A DNA stretch of 64,000 nt, taken from positions 1 through 64,000 of IMG/VR virus record IMGVR_UViG_3300017786_003484. The stretch is one strand, 5' to 3'. The translations under genes were made by a program, and so were the position numbers. This DNA comes from a virus. The notes beneath the pieces are model-generated. The model saw nothing but the letters and a program-made list of their open reading frames with translations. It searched no databases and was not told where the DNA came from. Shown piece after piece: positions 8,221 through 17,900 of this stretch (positions are counted from its first letter, which is position 1; each line of letters opens with the position of its first letter).

Positions 8221-9195
8221 TCAACCTACTATTAACTGATCAACATCAGCTTCTCTAACTAATGGTGCTAGTCTGATAGGATTAAAGTAACTGGCTTTAT
8301 AAAACTTACTTGCTTCTTCATTTAGTGTAGATATTTCTAAACCCATATCTTGCTTTAATATTCTTCCTAGCTTTTCTACTTCATTGTATAATTTTTTTGT
8401 ATTCCAAGAGAAGTCGCTTATTACACAATGCTCATCTGTTCCGTAAAACTTTGGAGCAACTTCTTCATGCCAATATTTATTATGCCATTCAAAGTCTCGT
8501 ACTAGTGTAAAATCAAATTCATTTCTTTTTAGATTTGTCATATAGCAACCTAAACGAGCACCATATATTGCCCACATACCATTCTCTACATCAGAGCCAA
8601 CACTCATCCATATTAAAAGTCTTCTATGATTTTTATAATTATTTTTCTCTGCTACTTGTCGCCAATCCATAGGCTCACCGTTATGTAATGCTAACTTAAC
8701 ACCTTCTCTAAACCCTGCTCTATATGCTTGGTAAGGAGTTCTATTATTATAAACATCACTATAGATATTGTTTAACTGATGATAATGTATATCCCAGCAA
8801 AAGTCAACAGCACCTGCTCCGCTGTCTACTTCTTCATGTGTTCTCATCTGTTCTACTACTTTTACAGGCCACAACTTAATTCCACCATTGCCATATACTA
8901 ATCCATTGATTACATTTTTACCGGACCAACTTAATACGTCAGCTTCGTGAAACTTTTCTATATCTAGTTCAAGTTCAAAGAAATCTTCTCTTACTTTATT
9001 ATCTGCATCAATACCAATGAAGCGTTCTGTTTCAGATAGTTTAGCGGCGGCTTTATGGCAAGCATCAGATCCAAATACTCCGTGACTTCTTTTAGCCCAA
9101 GGACAAATTGATTGTAAATGAGCCCAATTCTCGTCTGCATTTGGTTCATCGTAACTGATAAACACAACATCATATTCGCTTATAGGCACACTCAT
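8221..9195 (-). CDS. GT-A-like glycosyltransferase, paralogue 3 of 3
   Basis: Closest to paralogue 1: both carry SFDEPNAD or SYDEPNAD, DACHKAAA, a DAD motif (here residues 63-65, IGIDADNKVRED), YGNGGIKLW, a VDFCWD segment, and later PYQAYRAGFREGVKL versus PYQAFRVGFREGVKL. The shared architecture over the whole length shows tandem duplication. Length 324. Its ATG overlaps the stop of the upstream gene as ATGA. Likely soluble and cytoplasmic. It may glycosylate a virion protein, host surface glycan or DNA. None of these can be chosen from sequence. Confidence 0.6.
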   Translation of the reverse strand: MSVPISEYDVVFISYDEPNADENWAHLQSICPWAKRSHGVFGSDACHKAAAKLSETERFIGIDADNKVREDFFELELDIEKFHEADVLSWSGKNVINGLVYGNGGIKLWPVKVVEQMRTHEEVDSGAGAVDFCWDIHYHQLNNIYSDVYNNRTPYQAYRAGFREGVKLALHNGEPMDWRQVAEKNNYKNHRRLLIWMSVGSDVENGMWAIYGARLGCYMTNLKRNEFDFTLVRDFEWHNKYWHEEVAPKFYGTDEHCVISDFSWNTKKLYNEVEKLGRILKQDMGLEISTLNEEASKFYKASYFNPIRLAPLVREADVDQLIVG

Positions 9196-10148
9196 GTTTC
9201 TACTCCAATATCTAGATTGTTTGCTTTATATAATAGGTTTACAGCTGAGTTGTCTTGCCAATCAGCAATTTCAAAAGGAGCATTTTGCCTTAGCATTAAT
9301 GCTGGAAGTTCTACCCAGTTAACAAAATTATCTGGGTCATCACCTTTAACGAGAGCACCTTTTATATTTCCTGATATATCATCAATAGGACTACCCGGCG
9401 TATAATGACTTTGTGCCCATAGCACATTATCTTTTACATATAGTGTAATATGTGTTCCAGGTCCTGGATGCGAGATTATTGTCTGCATCTCTGATGTTCC
9501 GTTAAATGTATAGTATTTTTCTGCTCTTACAAATGTTACTCCTTTAGATACCTTTGAAAAGTTTAAACGTATGTTCTTGTCCTTGTGTATTATATCATCA
9601 ATAACTAATGGATTAATTATATCCCATAAAGAAAATTCTACATATCCTTTCTCTAGCAAAGGTTGTAACTTAACATTAATGTTTCCTAATAATATATGAG
9701 GATCTGTGCTATCTGTTATATAGATTTTAAGTGGAGCCGTTTCTTTATTTTCTACTGCACGAGTTGTCCAAATCCTATTAGGTTCTAATCGTACAATACC
9801 TTTCTTAGGAAATAATACAAATTTTAATTCTGGGTCTTTACTTTCTTCGTATAATGAAGTACTATGCCATTCACTATAACTGCTAACTGTATATTCAGAT
9901 ATAGATCGTTTGTCTACTAGATCTAATGCTCCAATTTTTTCATTTATTGTAACAATATAATTATTTTGACTTTCTGTTCCAGACAGTATATTTTGAATTT
10001 TAGAATAAGATACACTTAAGGCACTAGGATTATTGTCTTGTGTTCCTGGAGATATTTTAGTAATACTACCTTTATCATTATACTCAACTGACCAAAATTC
10101 TTGTTTAGCTCGTTTTCTTTTTCTAACTGCAAATTTAATATCAGCCAT
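9192..10148 (-). CDS. Hypothetical, beta-rich protein (possible virion or accessory protein)
   Basis: About 318 residues, strongly beta-strand in character, with short alternating hydrophobic segments. It opens with a basic patch (FAVRKRKRAKQEFW). There are no catalytic motifs I recognise. The middle has IYITDSTDPHILLGNINVKL and a HPGPGTHITLYVKDNVLWAQ stretch, reminiscent of beta-sandwich structural domains. I took the ATG at 10148 because GAG lies about 10 nt upstream. An in-frame ATG at 10157 is too close to it. It lies between the glycosyltransferase paralogues and another unknown gene, with overlaps on both sides. Confidence 0.55.
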   Translation of the reverse strand: MADIKFAVRKRKRAKQEFWSVEYNDKGSITKISPGTQDNNPSALSVSYSKIQNILSGTESQNNYIVTINEKIGALDLVDKRSISEYTVSSYSEWHSTSLYEESKDPELKFVLFPKKGIVRLEPNRIWTTRAVENKETAPLKIYITDSTDPHILLGNINVKLQPLLEKGYVEFSLWDIINPLVIDDIIHKDKNIRLNFSKVSKGVTFVRAEKYYTFNGTSEMQTIISHPGPGTHITLYVKDNVLWAQSHYTPGSPIDDISGNIKGALVKGDDPDNFVNWVELPALMLRQNAPFEIADWQDNSAVNLLYKANNLDIGVET

Positions 10149-10842
10149 TATACACATACTCTAATGTTTTTTTAGAATTATCTAGCCATACTGGAAATAA
10201 TTGTACATGATTTTCTAGTTTAAAATTTCCATTTGACGGATAATATGAAATCCAATCATGCCATGTGTTTGTTGCGTACATCACTGGATCAGTTTCTAAA
10301 TCTCTAATACTTAAATCAACTAAAGGAAAAGTATCAAGAGAAGTCCAAGAAGGAAGTAAAGAAACCATTGCACTTAACCAATGCTGGAGGTCTGACTTTT
10401 CTGGTAGGTAATTTGTCCACAACTGTTCTTCTTTAAAGTTTGCTATTAACATTAAAGATTCAACTGCACTCATTGAATCCCCTATTAACATAATATAAGG
10501 AATACTTGTTTGATTATTTTCTTCTTGTACTTTTCTTTTTAAAAGTTTCTTGTTTGGGATTTCAAGTAACCTATGATCTACAAGTTTTCCTGGAACAATA
10601 TTTTCTTTATTTTCCTTAGCAATTTCTAATAGTTTAAATGATAGTGGCCTAGGAGCAAGTCCAGCCTGGCATAACATATCTCCATCTTCTAGTGGAATTC
10701 TAGACAGTTCTAATAATTGTTTTTTTGGATTATCTTCTAATAACTCTATATAAATTGTTTCAACATCATTATTAATTGTAAGTACATCTTCTTTAGTTAC
10801 ATTATAAAGATCTATGTCTTTTCCAAATACATAACACCTCAT
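10141..10842 (-). CDS. Hypothetical protein
   Basis: About 233 residues without a recognised family. The ATG at 10842 gives an ATGA overlap with the preceding glycosyltransferase stop and is preceded by GAGGTG at a normal distance. The in-frame ATG at 10851 is too close to that site. Features are a hydrophobic strand IPYIMLIGDSMSAVESLMLI at about residues 115-134, which looks like a nucleotide- or ester-binding beta-alpha turn (GDS resembles an SGNH hydrolase block I, though His and Asp blocks are not evident), and a Trp-rich carboxy half. Function unknown. Confidence 0.5.
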   Translation of the reverse strand: MRCYVFGKDIDLYNVTKEDVLTINNDVETIYIELLEDNPKKQLLELSRIPLEDGDMLCQAGLAPRPLSFKLLEIAKENKENIVPGKLVDHRLLEIPNKKLLKRKVQEENNQTSIPYIMLIGDSMSAVESLMLIANFKEEQLWTNYLPEKSDLQHWLSAMVSLLPSWTSLDTFPLVDLSIRDLETDPVMYATNTWHDWISYYPSNGNFKLENHVQLFPVWLDNSKKTLEYVYNG

Positions 10843-11717
10843 GCCATACACCTCATAATACTTCTATAGTTACGAAGTATACTTAACTTGTTCATCATAT
10901 GTACATCTTCTCCTGTAATTCTTACTGCAATATTTTTATATTCGTCTGGCATATTACTTAACATAATCCAATCATTTGCATCTTTAACTTCTACAATATC
11001 ATCACGTTGATCTTGATAACGCATATGTAAAGGTATGCGTCCAATAAATCCTCCGTCTTGCATTCCGTCACATAAATGACAAGCTACAGAAGCGGCATAA
11101 TCAGTACGATATAAACTACCAGGAAATTTATATAAGAACCTATAATATTCCCAATGGTCCTTTACATGAGCCCAAACATTAAAAAAGTGTTCTGCCTCTT
11201 CTGATTTTCTCCAGTAAACTACAGTTGACCACCACATGCGTATTCCTGCATAGTGTAACCATCTTTCAGTAGTATAGGGTTCTTCGCAACGTAAATTCAT
11301 TGCGTCTCGATGCATTGCAACACTACTTTGTCCTCCAAATAATTTTTCTAAGTTATTACTACCAACTAGATAATCAGTATCAATTAGTATAGTCTCATCA
11401 AATGGAGTTAAATTATATATGTCGTGTTTGTTTGTGTTGGTAAATTGTGCATTAAAACTTTTGTAAGCACCGTCGTTGTGTATTCTAATATTAGTTTCGT
11501 ATTCAGGATCAGTCATTATGACTTCGTCCCAGAGTGTTTTTACTAGATTACTTTGAGATTTTTTCTTATTAAAATCTTTGAGACTTCTTTCATTGGTTAC
11601 AAGGACAACAGGTATCTCTGGCATATATTTTTTTAAAGCCGAACTTGCAACAGTCGCTAATCTCATATAGTCTATTTGCTCATTGTTATAAGCAAACATC
11701 ATAAAGCCTTTTGTCAT
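10839..11717 (-). CDS. Glycosyltransferase-like protein with DxD motif
   Basis: A 292-residue GT-A-like protein. The amino terminus MTKGFMMFAYNNEQIDYMRLA followed by PVVLVTNE and the strand ETILIDTDYLVGSNNLEKLF places a DTD motif at residues 113-115, as in GT8-like enzymes that bind nucleotide sugar through Mn. The later CHLCDGMQDGG region could hold the acceptor side. It does not share the YGxGGxKL block of the three paralogues, so it is a separate family. Its start overlaps the upstream gene by 4 nt. With the tandem paralogues it makes four glycosyltransferase-like genes in one operon. Confidence 0.6.
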   Translation of the reverse strand: MTKGFMMFAYNNEQIDYMRLATVASSALKKYMPEIPVVLVTNERSLKDFNKKKSQSNLVKTLWDEVIMTDPEYETNIRIHNDGAYKSFNAQFTNTNKHDIYNLTPFDETILIDTDYLVGSNNLEKLFGGQSSVAMHRDAMNLRCEEPYTTERWLHYAGIRMWWSTVVYWRKSEEAEHFFNVWAHVKDHWEYYRFLYKFPGSLYRTDYAASVACHLCDGMQDGGFIGRIPLHMRYQDQRDDIVEVKDANDWIMLSNMPDEYKNIAVRITGEDVHMMNKLSILRNYRSIMRCMA

Positions 11718-12067
11718 TTTGCTCCTACAACTGTTTTTGTAGCCCTAGCTTTTTTTAACTTTTGTTGTTCTTTATATTTTAACTCTAATGCTTTATTATA
11801 TGTTTGTAAAAGACTTTTTAAAAAGTCTTTGCTTTTTTCAACTGCACTAGTATTGCCTATAGAATCCTCTATGTATAATACTTGTTTTGGATTTACAGTT
11901 ACTTGTGCAGATACATAACCAATTAGTTCTTGTGTTACTTTAAAAATATGATTATTATAGTTTAGTAATAACATTGATTCAACCCGAGCATCAATGTTTT
12001 TTCTTTGTGTTTGCAACGTTAATCTATAATTTGCAAACGCAAGTGCCTTTTGTAGTCTATCGTCCAT
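11714..12067 (-). CDS. Hypothetical protein, basic C terminus
   Basis: A 117-residue, helix-rich protein. It begins MDDRLQKALAFANYRLTLQ, has a predicted coiled-coil-like carboxy half (KSKDFLKSLLQTYNKALELK) and ends in a basic tail (KLKKARATKTVVGAK). It is the first gene of the accessory operon after a TAAATA-type late promoter at 12096-12105, so it should be expressed late. No homologue recognised. Confidence 0.6.
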   Translation of the reverse strand: MDDRLQKALAFANYRLTLQTQRKNIDARVESMLLLNYNNHIFKVTQELIGYVSAQVTVNPKQVLYIEDSIGNTSAVEKSKDFLKSLLQTYNKALELKYKEQQKLKKARATKTVVGAK

Positions 12068-12095
12068 ATTAATATCCTAGAGTTATATATGCACT

Positions 12096-12105
12096 TATTT
12101 ATTTA
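12096..12105 (-). promoter_or_regulatory. T4-type late promoter (CCTAAATAAATAAG)
   Basis: Read on the minus strand, two overlapping TAAATA boxes lie 29-38 nt upstream of the ATG at 12067, in the only intergenic gap between the structural genes and the accessory operon. T4 late promoters consist of just a TATAAATA -10 box recognised by gp55. The match is partial, but the placement agrees with others in this window. Confidence 0.55.
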
Positions 12106-12128
12106 GGGATTGTAAGGCAGGTAAACCG

Positions 12129-13118
12129 TTAAGTTTGTGTCCACGGAGATGGATTTGATACTACAGGTTGTGGAATATCTAATGTTACATTTTCTTCTGT
12201 AACACTACTTGGATGAACCATACTTGCTGTTATTGAAAGATCTCCGCTTGTGGTTATTGATGTAGAAGTTCCATCTAATACAATTCTTAAATTTAGATAC
12301 TTATTACTATCTCCGTACACTCTTCCATATACCTTAACTCGTATATTAGCATAACCACCATAGCCGCCATAACCACCATAGCCACCATAGCCACCACCGC
12401 CACCTGCTGGACTAGTATAAAGTAATTTTTCTGTTGTATTCAGTTCACTAAATCCAAGGTCTTGTGTAACTCCAACACTATTTAGACTTTGTGTTGTTTC
12501 GACATTAAGTTTAATGGTTCCCATAGCTATAAATAGATCTCTCCAAGCAGTATATCCTGTACCAGTTCCATTAGCATATGCTAATTCTAATCGTAAGTCT
12601 CCTCCGGCATTAAAGAAGTGTCTAGCACTCTCATAGTATTCTGGATCAGTGCCAAACAAATAATCTAATTGTATTTCAAATTGATTAGTCCAACTTGTAG
12701 AGGAACTGTAAGTGTTTAATGTTGATAATTGTGTAAGATTTGGATCCACGTCATTGCGTTTAATTCTTGCTAATTCTAGTAAATCATGAGCAGTATTAAA
12801 AAAATCTGCTGTAATTTTTCCGCCTCTAGAAGTTACAACTAGCTCGTCATCTGAAGCATCTGTCCTGTATGTGCTAATATTAATTCTATTAACAAGTTCG
12901 TTAGCATAAGAAGATGTAACCTTATCTCCTCTTGCTACAGTCGGTACTTCTGTTCCACCCCAACCCCAACGAATATCATCTTGAACTGCGGCGTCATCTG
13001 TTTCTGATGGACCTTCATTTGCATGTGTATCTGCAAATAGTTCATTTACTTGATCTGAAAGATTATTAAAATAATCTTTCGTAATTTTATCGCCACGGCT
13101 ATTTGGGTGCCCAGACAT
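12129..13118 (-). CDS. Virion structural protein with RGxK repeats and a GGY tract
   Basis: A 329-residue protein with three copies of a short module, RGDKITKDYFNNL (residues 8-20), RGDKVTSSYANEL (63-75) and RGGKITADFFNTA (98-110), joined by linkers. A beta-rich carboxy half contains a GGGGGYGGYGGYGGY tract at about residues 240-256. It is the last gene of the baseplate/tail operon and overlaps the upstream structural gene by one base. Probably a minor tail or fibre-associated protein. The repeats may be trimerisation or docking elements. Proteins opening with this RGDKIT module are seen in marine T4-like phages as unnamed structural proteins. Confidence 0.6.
   Translation of the reverse strand: MSGHPNSRGDKITKDYFNNLSDQVNELFADTHANEGPSETDDAAVQDDIRWGWGGTEVPTVARGDKVTSSYANELVNRINISTYRTDASDDELVVTSRGGKITADFFNTAHDLLELARIKRNDVDPNLTQLSTLNTYSSSTSWTNQFEIQLDYLFGTDPEYYESARHFFNAGGDLRLELAYANGTGTGYTAWRDLFIAMGTIKLNVETTQSLNSVGVTQDLGFSELNTTEKLLYTSPAGGGGGYGGYGGYGGYGGYANIRVKVYGRVYGDSNKYLNLRIVLDGTSTSITTSGDLSITASMVHPSSVTEENVTLDIPQPVVSNPSPWTQT
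12351..12413 (-). repeat. Nine-base tandem repeat encoding (GGY)n
   Basis: About five imperfect 9-bp units (plus strand CCACCATAG/CCGCCATAA type) encode consecutive Gly-Gly-Tyr triplets, preceded by a Gly run. The unit length keeps frame, so unit gain or loss would change only the tract length. Confidence 0.8.
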
Positions 13119-14230
13119 TATCTGACTCCTACTGTTGCCTCAATTAATCCAATACCTTCGCCATCATAATCTTGTAAACTACGGCCAATGATACTAAAAA
13201 GAGGATCGTTTTCTGTTGCTTTTCTTGCAACTCCTGGTGTTTCACTTGCTACTAATCTATCTCCTTTTCCAATTGGTCCTGAGACTTTAGTAGGAATACG
13301 TCCTGCTACTGCAATTGGCATTGCATGTTTCTCTCTTTTCTTTCTTGCGTTTAACAAGTAAGCTGGTCTAGTTGATACCACACCAAAGATACTTGGATCT
13401 CCGTCAAACATAGTGCTAGTTACTTCGTTAACACCGCCTAGTGCAACCAATGTGCCTGGCTCGTATGTTGCATCACCTACATAAATTTCTGCAACGTCAG
13501 CAAATTCTGCTTCAACTGCTACACCACGAATTTTAAAATCACTACTTGAATTTAAATTTAATCCTTTTCCAATTATACCAGTTTGGTTATAATCTCCAGA
13601 TCCTAAATTGGCATCTACGCCACCTGCGTCTGCTCCGCAAAATGATTGTAAATTTTCACTTGCATGTGGTACATAATCTGCATCACTACTTAAAATAGCA
13701 ACAAGTATTCCGTTGACTTTAAGTTTAATTGCAGGATGTATGTTTAAGTTAGGTGTTGCATCAACATAATTTGTATCTTTAATTGTTTCATTTATAACAA
13801 CGCCTGTTTCTAATCCTGGAACTCCAAAAACATTGTTTAACTGAATAAACGCAGTTCCGTCCCACATAAACACACCTTGGTTTGCTGTATCAAACCACAT
13901 ATCTCCTTTAGCTCGTTTAACTAAAGAGGGTTGAGTACCAACAAACAAGTGCCCTACTGGCTTCCAAACTCCACCGCCTTGGTAAATGTTTATTTGTTTT
14001 GGTTCTCCAACTACATCGGTATTTCTATACCAAATTTGACCAACGATAGGGTTGGCTGGTTCGTCGTTACTATTGAAATTTTCTAATAGTTTGACAAAGT
14101 TTTCAGCAATTAATTCTCCATATCCTAAATAGTTTTTTCCTAAAAGATTTAATCCATACGTTGTATCGATTTCACCTTCTTGGATATTTAGGAGAATTGT
14201 GCCATCTGTTTTGTTTACTTCATATGCCAT
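13118..14230 (-). CDS. Virion structural / short tail-fibre-like protein
   Basis: A 370-residue protein opening YEVNKTDGTILL...GLNLLGKNYLGYGEL...ENFVKLLENF, a module I recognise from marine T4-like tail-fibre or structural proteins, followed by VGQIWYRNT and MWFDTANQGVFMWDGT segments that look like repeated short beta modules. The carboxy third contains AEFADVAEIYVGDATYEPGTL, similar to the ADxAE segment of fibre-tip domains related to peptidase G2/IMC self-cleaving modules. I cannot confirm cleavage residues. A TAAATA element at 14251-14256 lies just upstream. Likely part of the distal tail. Confidence 0.7.
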   Translation of the reverse strand: MAYEVNKTDGTILLNIQEGEIDTTYGLNLLGKNYLGYGELIAENFVKLLENFNSNDEPANPIVGQIWYRNTDVVGEPKQINIYQGGGVWKPVGHLFVGTQPSLVKRAKGDMWFDTANQGVFMWDGTAFIQLNNVFGVPGLETGVVINETIKDTNYVDATPNLNIHPAIKLKVNGILVAILSSDADYVPHASENLQSFCGADAGGVDANLGSGDYNQTGIIGKGLNLNSSSDFKIRGVAVEAEFADVAEIYVGDATYEPGTLVALGGVNEVTSTMFDGDPSIFGVVSTRPAYLLNARKKREKHAMPIAVAGRIPTKVSGPIGKGDRLVASETPGVARKATENDPLFSIIGRSLQDYDGEGIGLIEATVGVR

Positions 14231-14250
14231 AGTTTATATCCTTTACCTAT

Positions 14251-14256
14251 TATTTA
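14251..14256 (-). promoter_or_regulatory. T4-type late promoter (ACTAAATAATAG)
   Basis: TAAATA on the minus strand about 21 nt before the ATG at 14230, in the 32-nt gap after the upstream structural gene, followed by a GTAAAGGA ribosome binding site. Placement fits an internal late promoter. Confidence 0.5.
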
Positions 14257-14262
14257 GTACAA

Positions 14263-14886
14263 TTAAGCTCTTATTCTAAGTGTGTAAATAATTTGTATTC
14301 TTTGTTCTGCGGTTTTCGTAACCGGATGAAACCTATAATGCGTTAATAATCTTCCGCTATCTAAGCCTGTAATTCCTTTGCTTTTCAAGCCAATTTCATC
14401 AAAAATTATCTCTCCATTACTTGCTAATCCTGAATCATATGTTGCGTCAGTTAGATTAGTTATATACCCACCAGTTTGTGAGTTAATATCTGGGTCTGCA
14501 TAATCAAGTGTAGTTGTAACAACTAAATCAGTAAACTGCGATCCTCTAATATGATCTGTTTCTACTTTATTATCATTTGGTAAAATGTTACCAAAATCTA
14601 AAGCATCTACTAATCTATAATATAAAGGATGATACAGCCCTGCATTCTCACCAAGAATATTAGCTGGCTTATATGTAATTACTCCTGAATTAATAGTACT
14701 TGCTCCGTCACCAAAATGTATTTCGCTAACAATACTGTTACCACTACTCATTACTTCAGCTAAGGTTTGACTCATGTTTTCTTTATGAACTGAGTTCTTT
14801 CCTTCGCGAAGTATTTGTTTTGTGTCTAGATCGACAATTTTTACGAAACCTTCGATGCTTGCATTTATATCTTGAATATGTGTCAT
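14263..14886 (-). CDS. Virion structural protein (tail/baseplate associated)
   Basis: A 207-residue protein beginning MTHIQDINASIEGFVKIVDL. It is beta-rich, with NSVHKENMSQTLAEVMSSG and SEIHFGDGAST segments seen in structural proteins encoded beside the baseplate genes of marine T4-like phages. It has no enzyme motif. It lies between the giant wedge-like protein and the short-fibre-like protein on the same strand. Its ATG follows a TAAATA box by only 7 nt and there is no good Shine-Dalgarno sequence, so its translation may depend on coupling or on a very short leader. Confidence 0.6.
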   Translation of the reverse strand: MTHIQDINASIEGFVKIVDLDTKQILREGKNSVHKENMSQTLAEVMSSGNSIVSEIHFGDGASTINSGVITYKPANILGENAGLYHPLYYRLVDALDFGNILPNDNKVETDHIRGSQFTDLVVTTTLDYADPDINSQTGGYITNLTDATYDSGLASNGEIIFDEIGLKSKGITGLDSGRLLTHYRFHPVTKTAEQRIQIIYTLRIRA

Positions 14887-14892
14887 TAGTAA

Positions 14893-14898
14893 TATTTA
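14893..14898 (-). promoter_or_regulatory. TAAATA late-promoter-like box next to a start codon
   Basis: GCTAAATATTAC on the minus strand ends 7 nt before the ATG at 14886, in a short gap after the giant gene. If it is a real -10 box the transcript would begin close to the start codon. Confidence 0.35.
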
Positions 14899-14917
14899 GC
14901 CTGTTTGTTATAACCCG

Positions 14918-17900
14918 TTATATCGTAGGAACTACCTCAGATGCTCCATTTGGATCAACCTCTACTAGTGTTGATGTTGAAACATCTGGATTAAGGAAAC
15001 TAATCGTATTTCCATCTTCATCAGTAAGTACTGCGTCATCTATGCTAACTGTAAATTCTTCTGTTTCAATATTCATTATCAATGATTCAGTAATACCAAC
15101 GTTTATTGTATCGTTGCTTGATAATTTATTATTAAAGTTTGCTACTTTAGTATGATAAGGTTTTACTTCTTGTATATAAGTTGCAACTTGCTCTGCTAAT
15201 TTATCGTAAAATAAAGAAACGCCTCTTAAATCATCTGATGATGTTTTAGAAATATCTAAGTAAGTAGATTTAATTGCCCAACTTGAATTTGGAATTTGAT
15301 TAAGTGATTCTTTTACCATATCAAAGAAAAATAAGTTAAAGAATCCAATGTCGTTTGTGACTAATAAATCTTCTCTTAATGCAGTTAATAAACTTTCTAA
15401 TACTTCGCTACCATCTTCGTCCCATGGAAATTTATCCCACCTTGCGGTATCCCATGCATCACCTAATGATCCATCCCATACTGTATCTAGGAATTGTATT
15501 GTTCCACCACGTTGAAAAACTAATTCAATGTCTAATCCGTTTTTATTAAATGATCTTTCTAGCTCTCCATTTGAGTCTAGTAATCCAAAAATAGTAATAT
15601 CAGACGACAATGTTGTTATCTCTGATAAGTTATCTACAAAAGCCTGTTCGCTTCCAACAACATATCCAGTATCAAGGTAATCAACAAACTCCCAATAAGG
15701 TGTTAAATCTTTTACATAAGGTCCAAACAATGGCTGGTATGTTAATAGATGTGCATCATATGTTGCTTTTGAAACAACATTTGCCTGTAATAGATATTTG
15801 TTTGCTGAATAAACAAAATTACGTCTTGCCTCTTTTATATCTTTATACCATGTTTGTGGTAACGGAACATACTGATTTCCGTACCTACGAAGTGGATGAA
15901 GTTTAGTATCAGGCACTCGTCTTCTTGCTGGAATAACTGCTAAGTACTCTCCGTTTAATCCGCCTGCTTCTTGTACTGCGGTTGCTCCACTTACTACCAT
16001 ATTCCAATCACTTAGTGCATCTGCTACAAAGTCACTAGTTGATGTATAACCTGTTTTGTTTGTTATAAGCATTGGCCTATGTAACTTTTTCTTAGTTTCT
16101 AATCTAGTATCAGTTGATAATGCAAATATGTTTCCTAACGAGTCAACTAAGTTTCCAGTTCCTTCGTCAATTTGATAAATTGGTCTAAGTACTCCTTCTA
16201 CTTTTTCTCTAGTATCGTTTAAGAATTTTATCACAGGAACATCATTATCATTATAGGTACTTGTTGTAACTACTTGCGAAAGATTATAGTTTATAACAAC
16301 ATCTCCTTCGTTATAAAGTGTATTGGGTATCCATTCTTTTAAAGCATGTGTTCTTCTATATTGATCTCTACCAGATATACTTGTTTTAAGTCTACGAAAT
16401 AAGTATTCAGGAATAACACTTCCTGACTTTCCTTCGCTTACTAATAAACTATTAACATGTTGTTGTAGTCCGTCTGTTCTTTCGACTATTCTAAGTATTA
16501 CACTTTTTCTACTTGCTAAGAATCCATTAGCATTTGAAAGTACTAATGCGTTAGTTGCAATTGGACTTGCCCAAGTTATTCCTGCAATATCTGGACTGTT
16601 TAATGCAGATTGTATTGCAAGAGCAGAGTAAATTCTTTTTGCTTCTGTAGGAATATCTGAAGGATTTTTACTCCAATAATAATATTTTGTTACTAATGCC
16701 CCGTTGTTATTATATTCTTGATTTTCAGTATATCTAATTATACCGTCACCATCAGAGTAATCTATTCTTGCATCAGGATGTGTGTCTACTGCTGGTTCTT
16801 CATCTGATGAATACCATTCGTAAATTTCTACTTCACTATCTGCAAATTGCTCTCCCCAGTAGTTTGCTCTATACTCTACATTATTTCTTTGCTCGTATTC
16901 TGCATAACGTAGTTTACTGGTATCCCACCATAGTTTTCCAATCTGTGTGTTTTCCCAATATGTTGTTGCATCAAGTTCTTCGTTTCCAAATTCATCTATG
17001 TTGTAAACTGCCGGATCTGCTCCTTGCCTGTAGTTTAAATATTGTACTACATCGTCAATAGTAAATCCTTTATAAGGATCAAACAATTCAATGTTAGCAA
17101 TTTTATTTCCTGTATCACCATCTAATAATGTAATACTGTCAATTGCAGTTGAGTCTACCATGTTGCCTTGTAACGTTGTTGCTTCTTCGTTAATGATCCA
17201 AGCAGTTCCGTTAAATTCATATACTGTATATTCTCCTTGAGCAGTACTATCTGGCTCAAGATAAAACTTAGTTCCTACAGCAATATTTGTTAGGTTTGTT
17301 GGTAAATCTGCTGTAGTTTTGCCCTTGGTATTCATCATTGTTATAGATACTAGGTTTTCTGTTTTTGTTGAAACTCTAGTAGGAATTAAAATATTATAAG
17401 CATCAATAACTTTTGTAACTACATGAAAAGTTCTAATTGTTTCTTCGTTAGTTCCTAATATCAATAACATGTCATCAACTGCTAATCCATGTGCATTGGC
17501 AAATGTAACTTTACTTTCTTCTAATGCAGGATCACCATTAGGACAAATTTCATTTATTAATGCTGGAACAGTACCTTGTAAAATATTCCAACTAACTTCA
17601 GTTTCACCTGTTTCTGTTGTTGTAAAATCTTTGAAGTTAAAGTCACTTAACCATACTGTAGGAGGAAGTGAAATAGCATCTTCAGTAACAACAGTCCATT
17701 GTGCTGAATCAAATGCAGTATTTTGTCCACCAGTTACATTTTCTATTGCTTGATATAGTAAGCCATTATTCCAAACTCTATCACCTTCTTTGTATATTCC
17801 AAACTTACTAAAAGATCTTAATTCGTCTAAACGTTCAAATTTATCATCTTCAAATAATCCAATGTTAGATCCAAACAGCTCATTGACACTTCTTTTCTGT

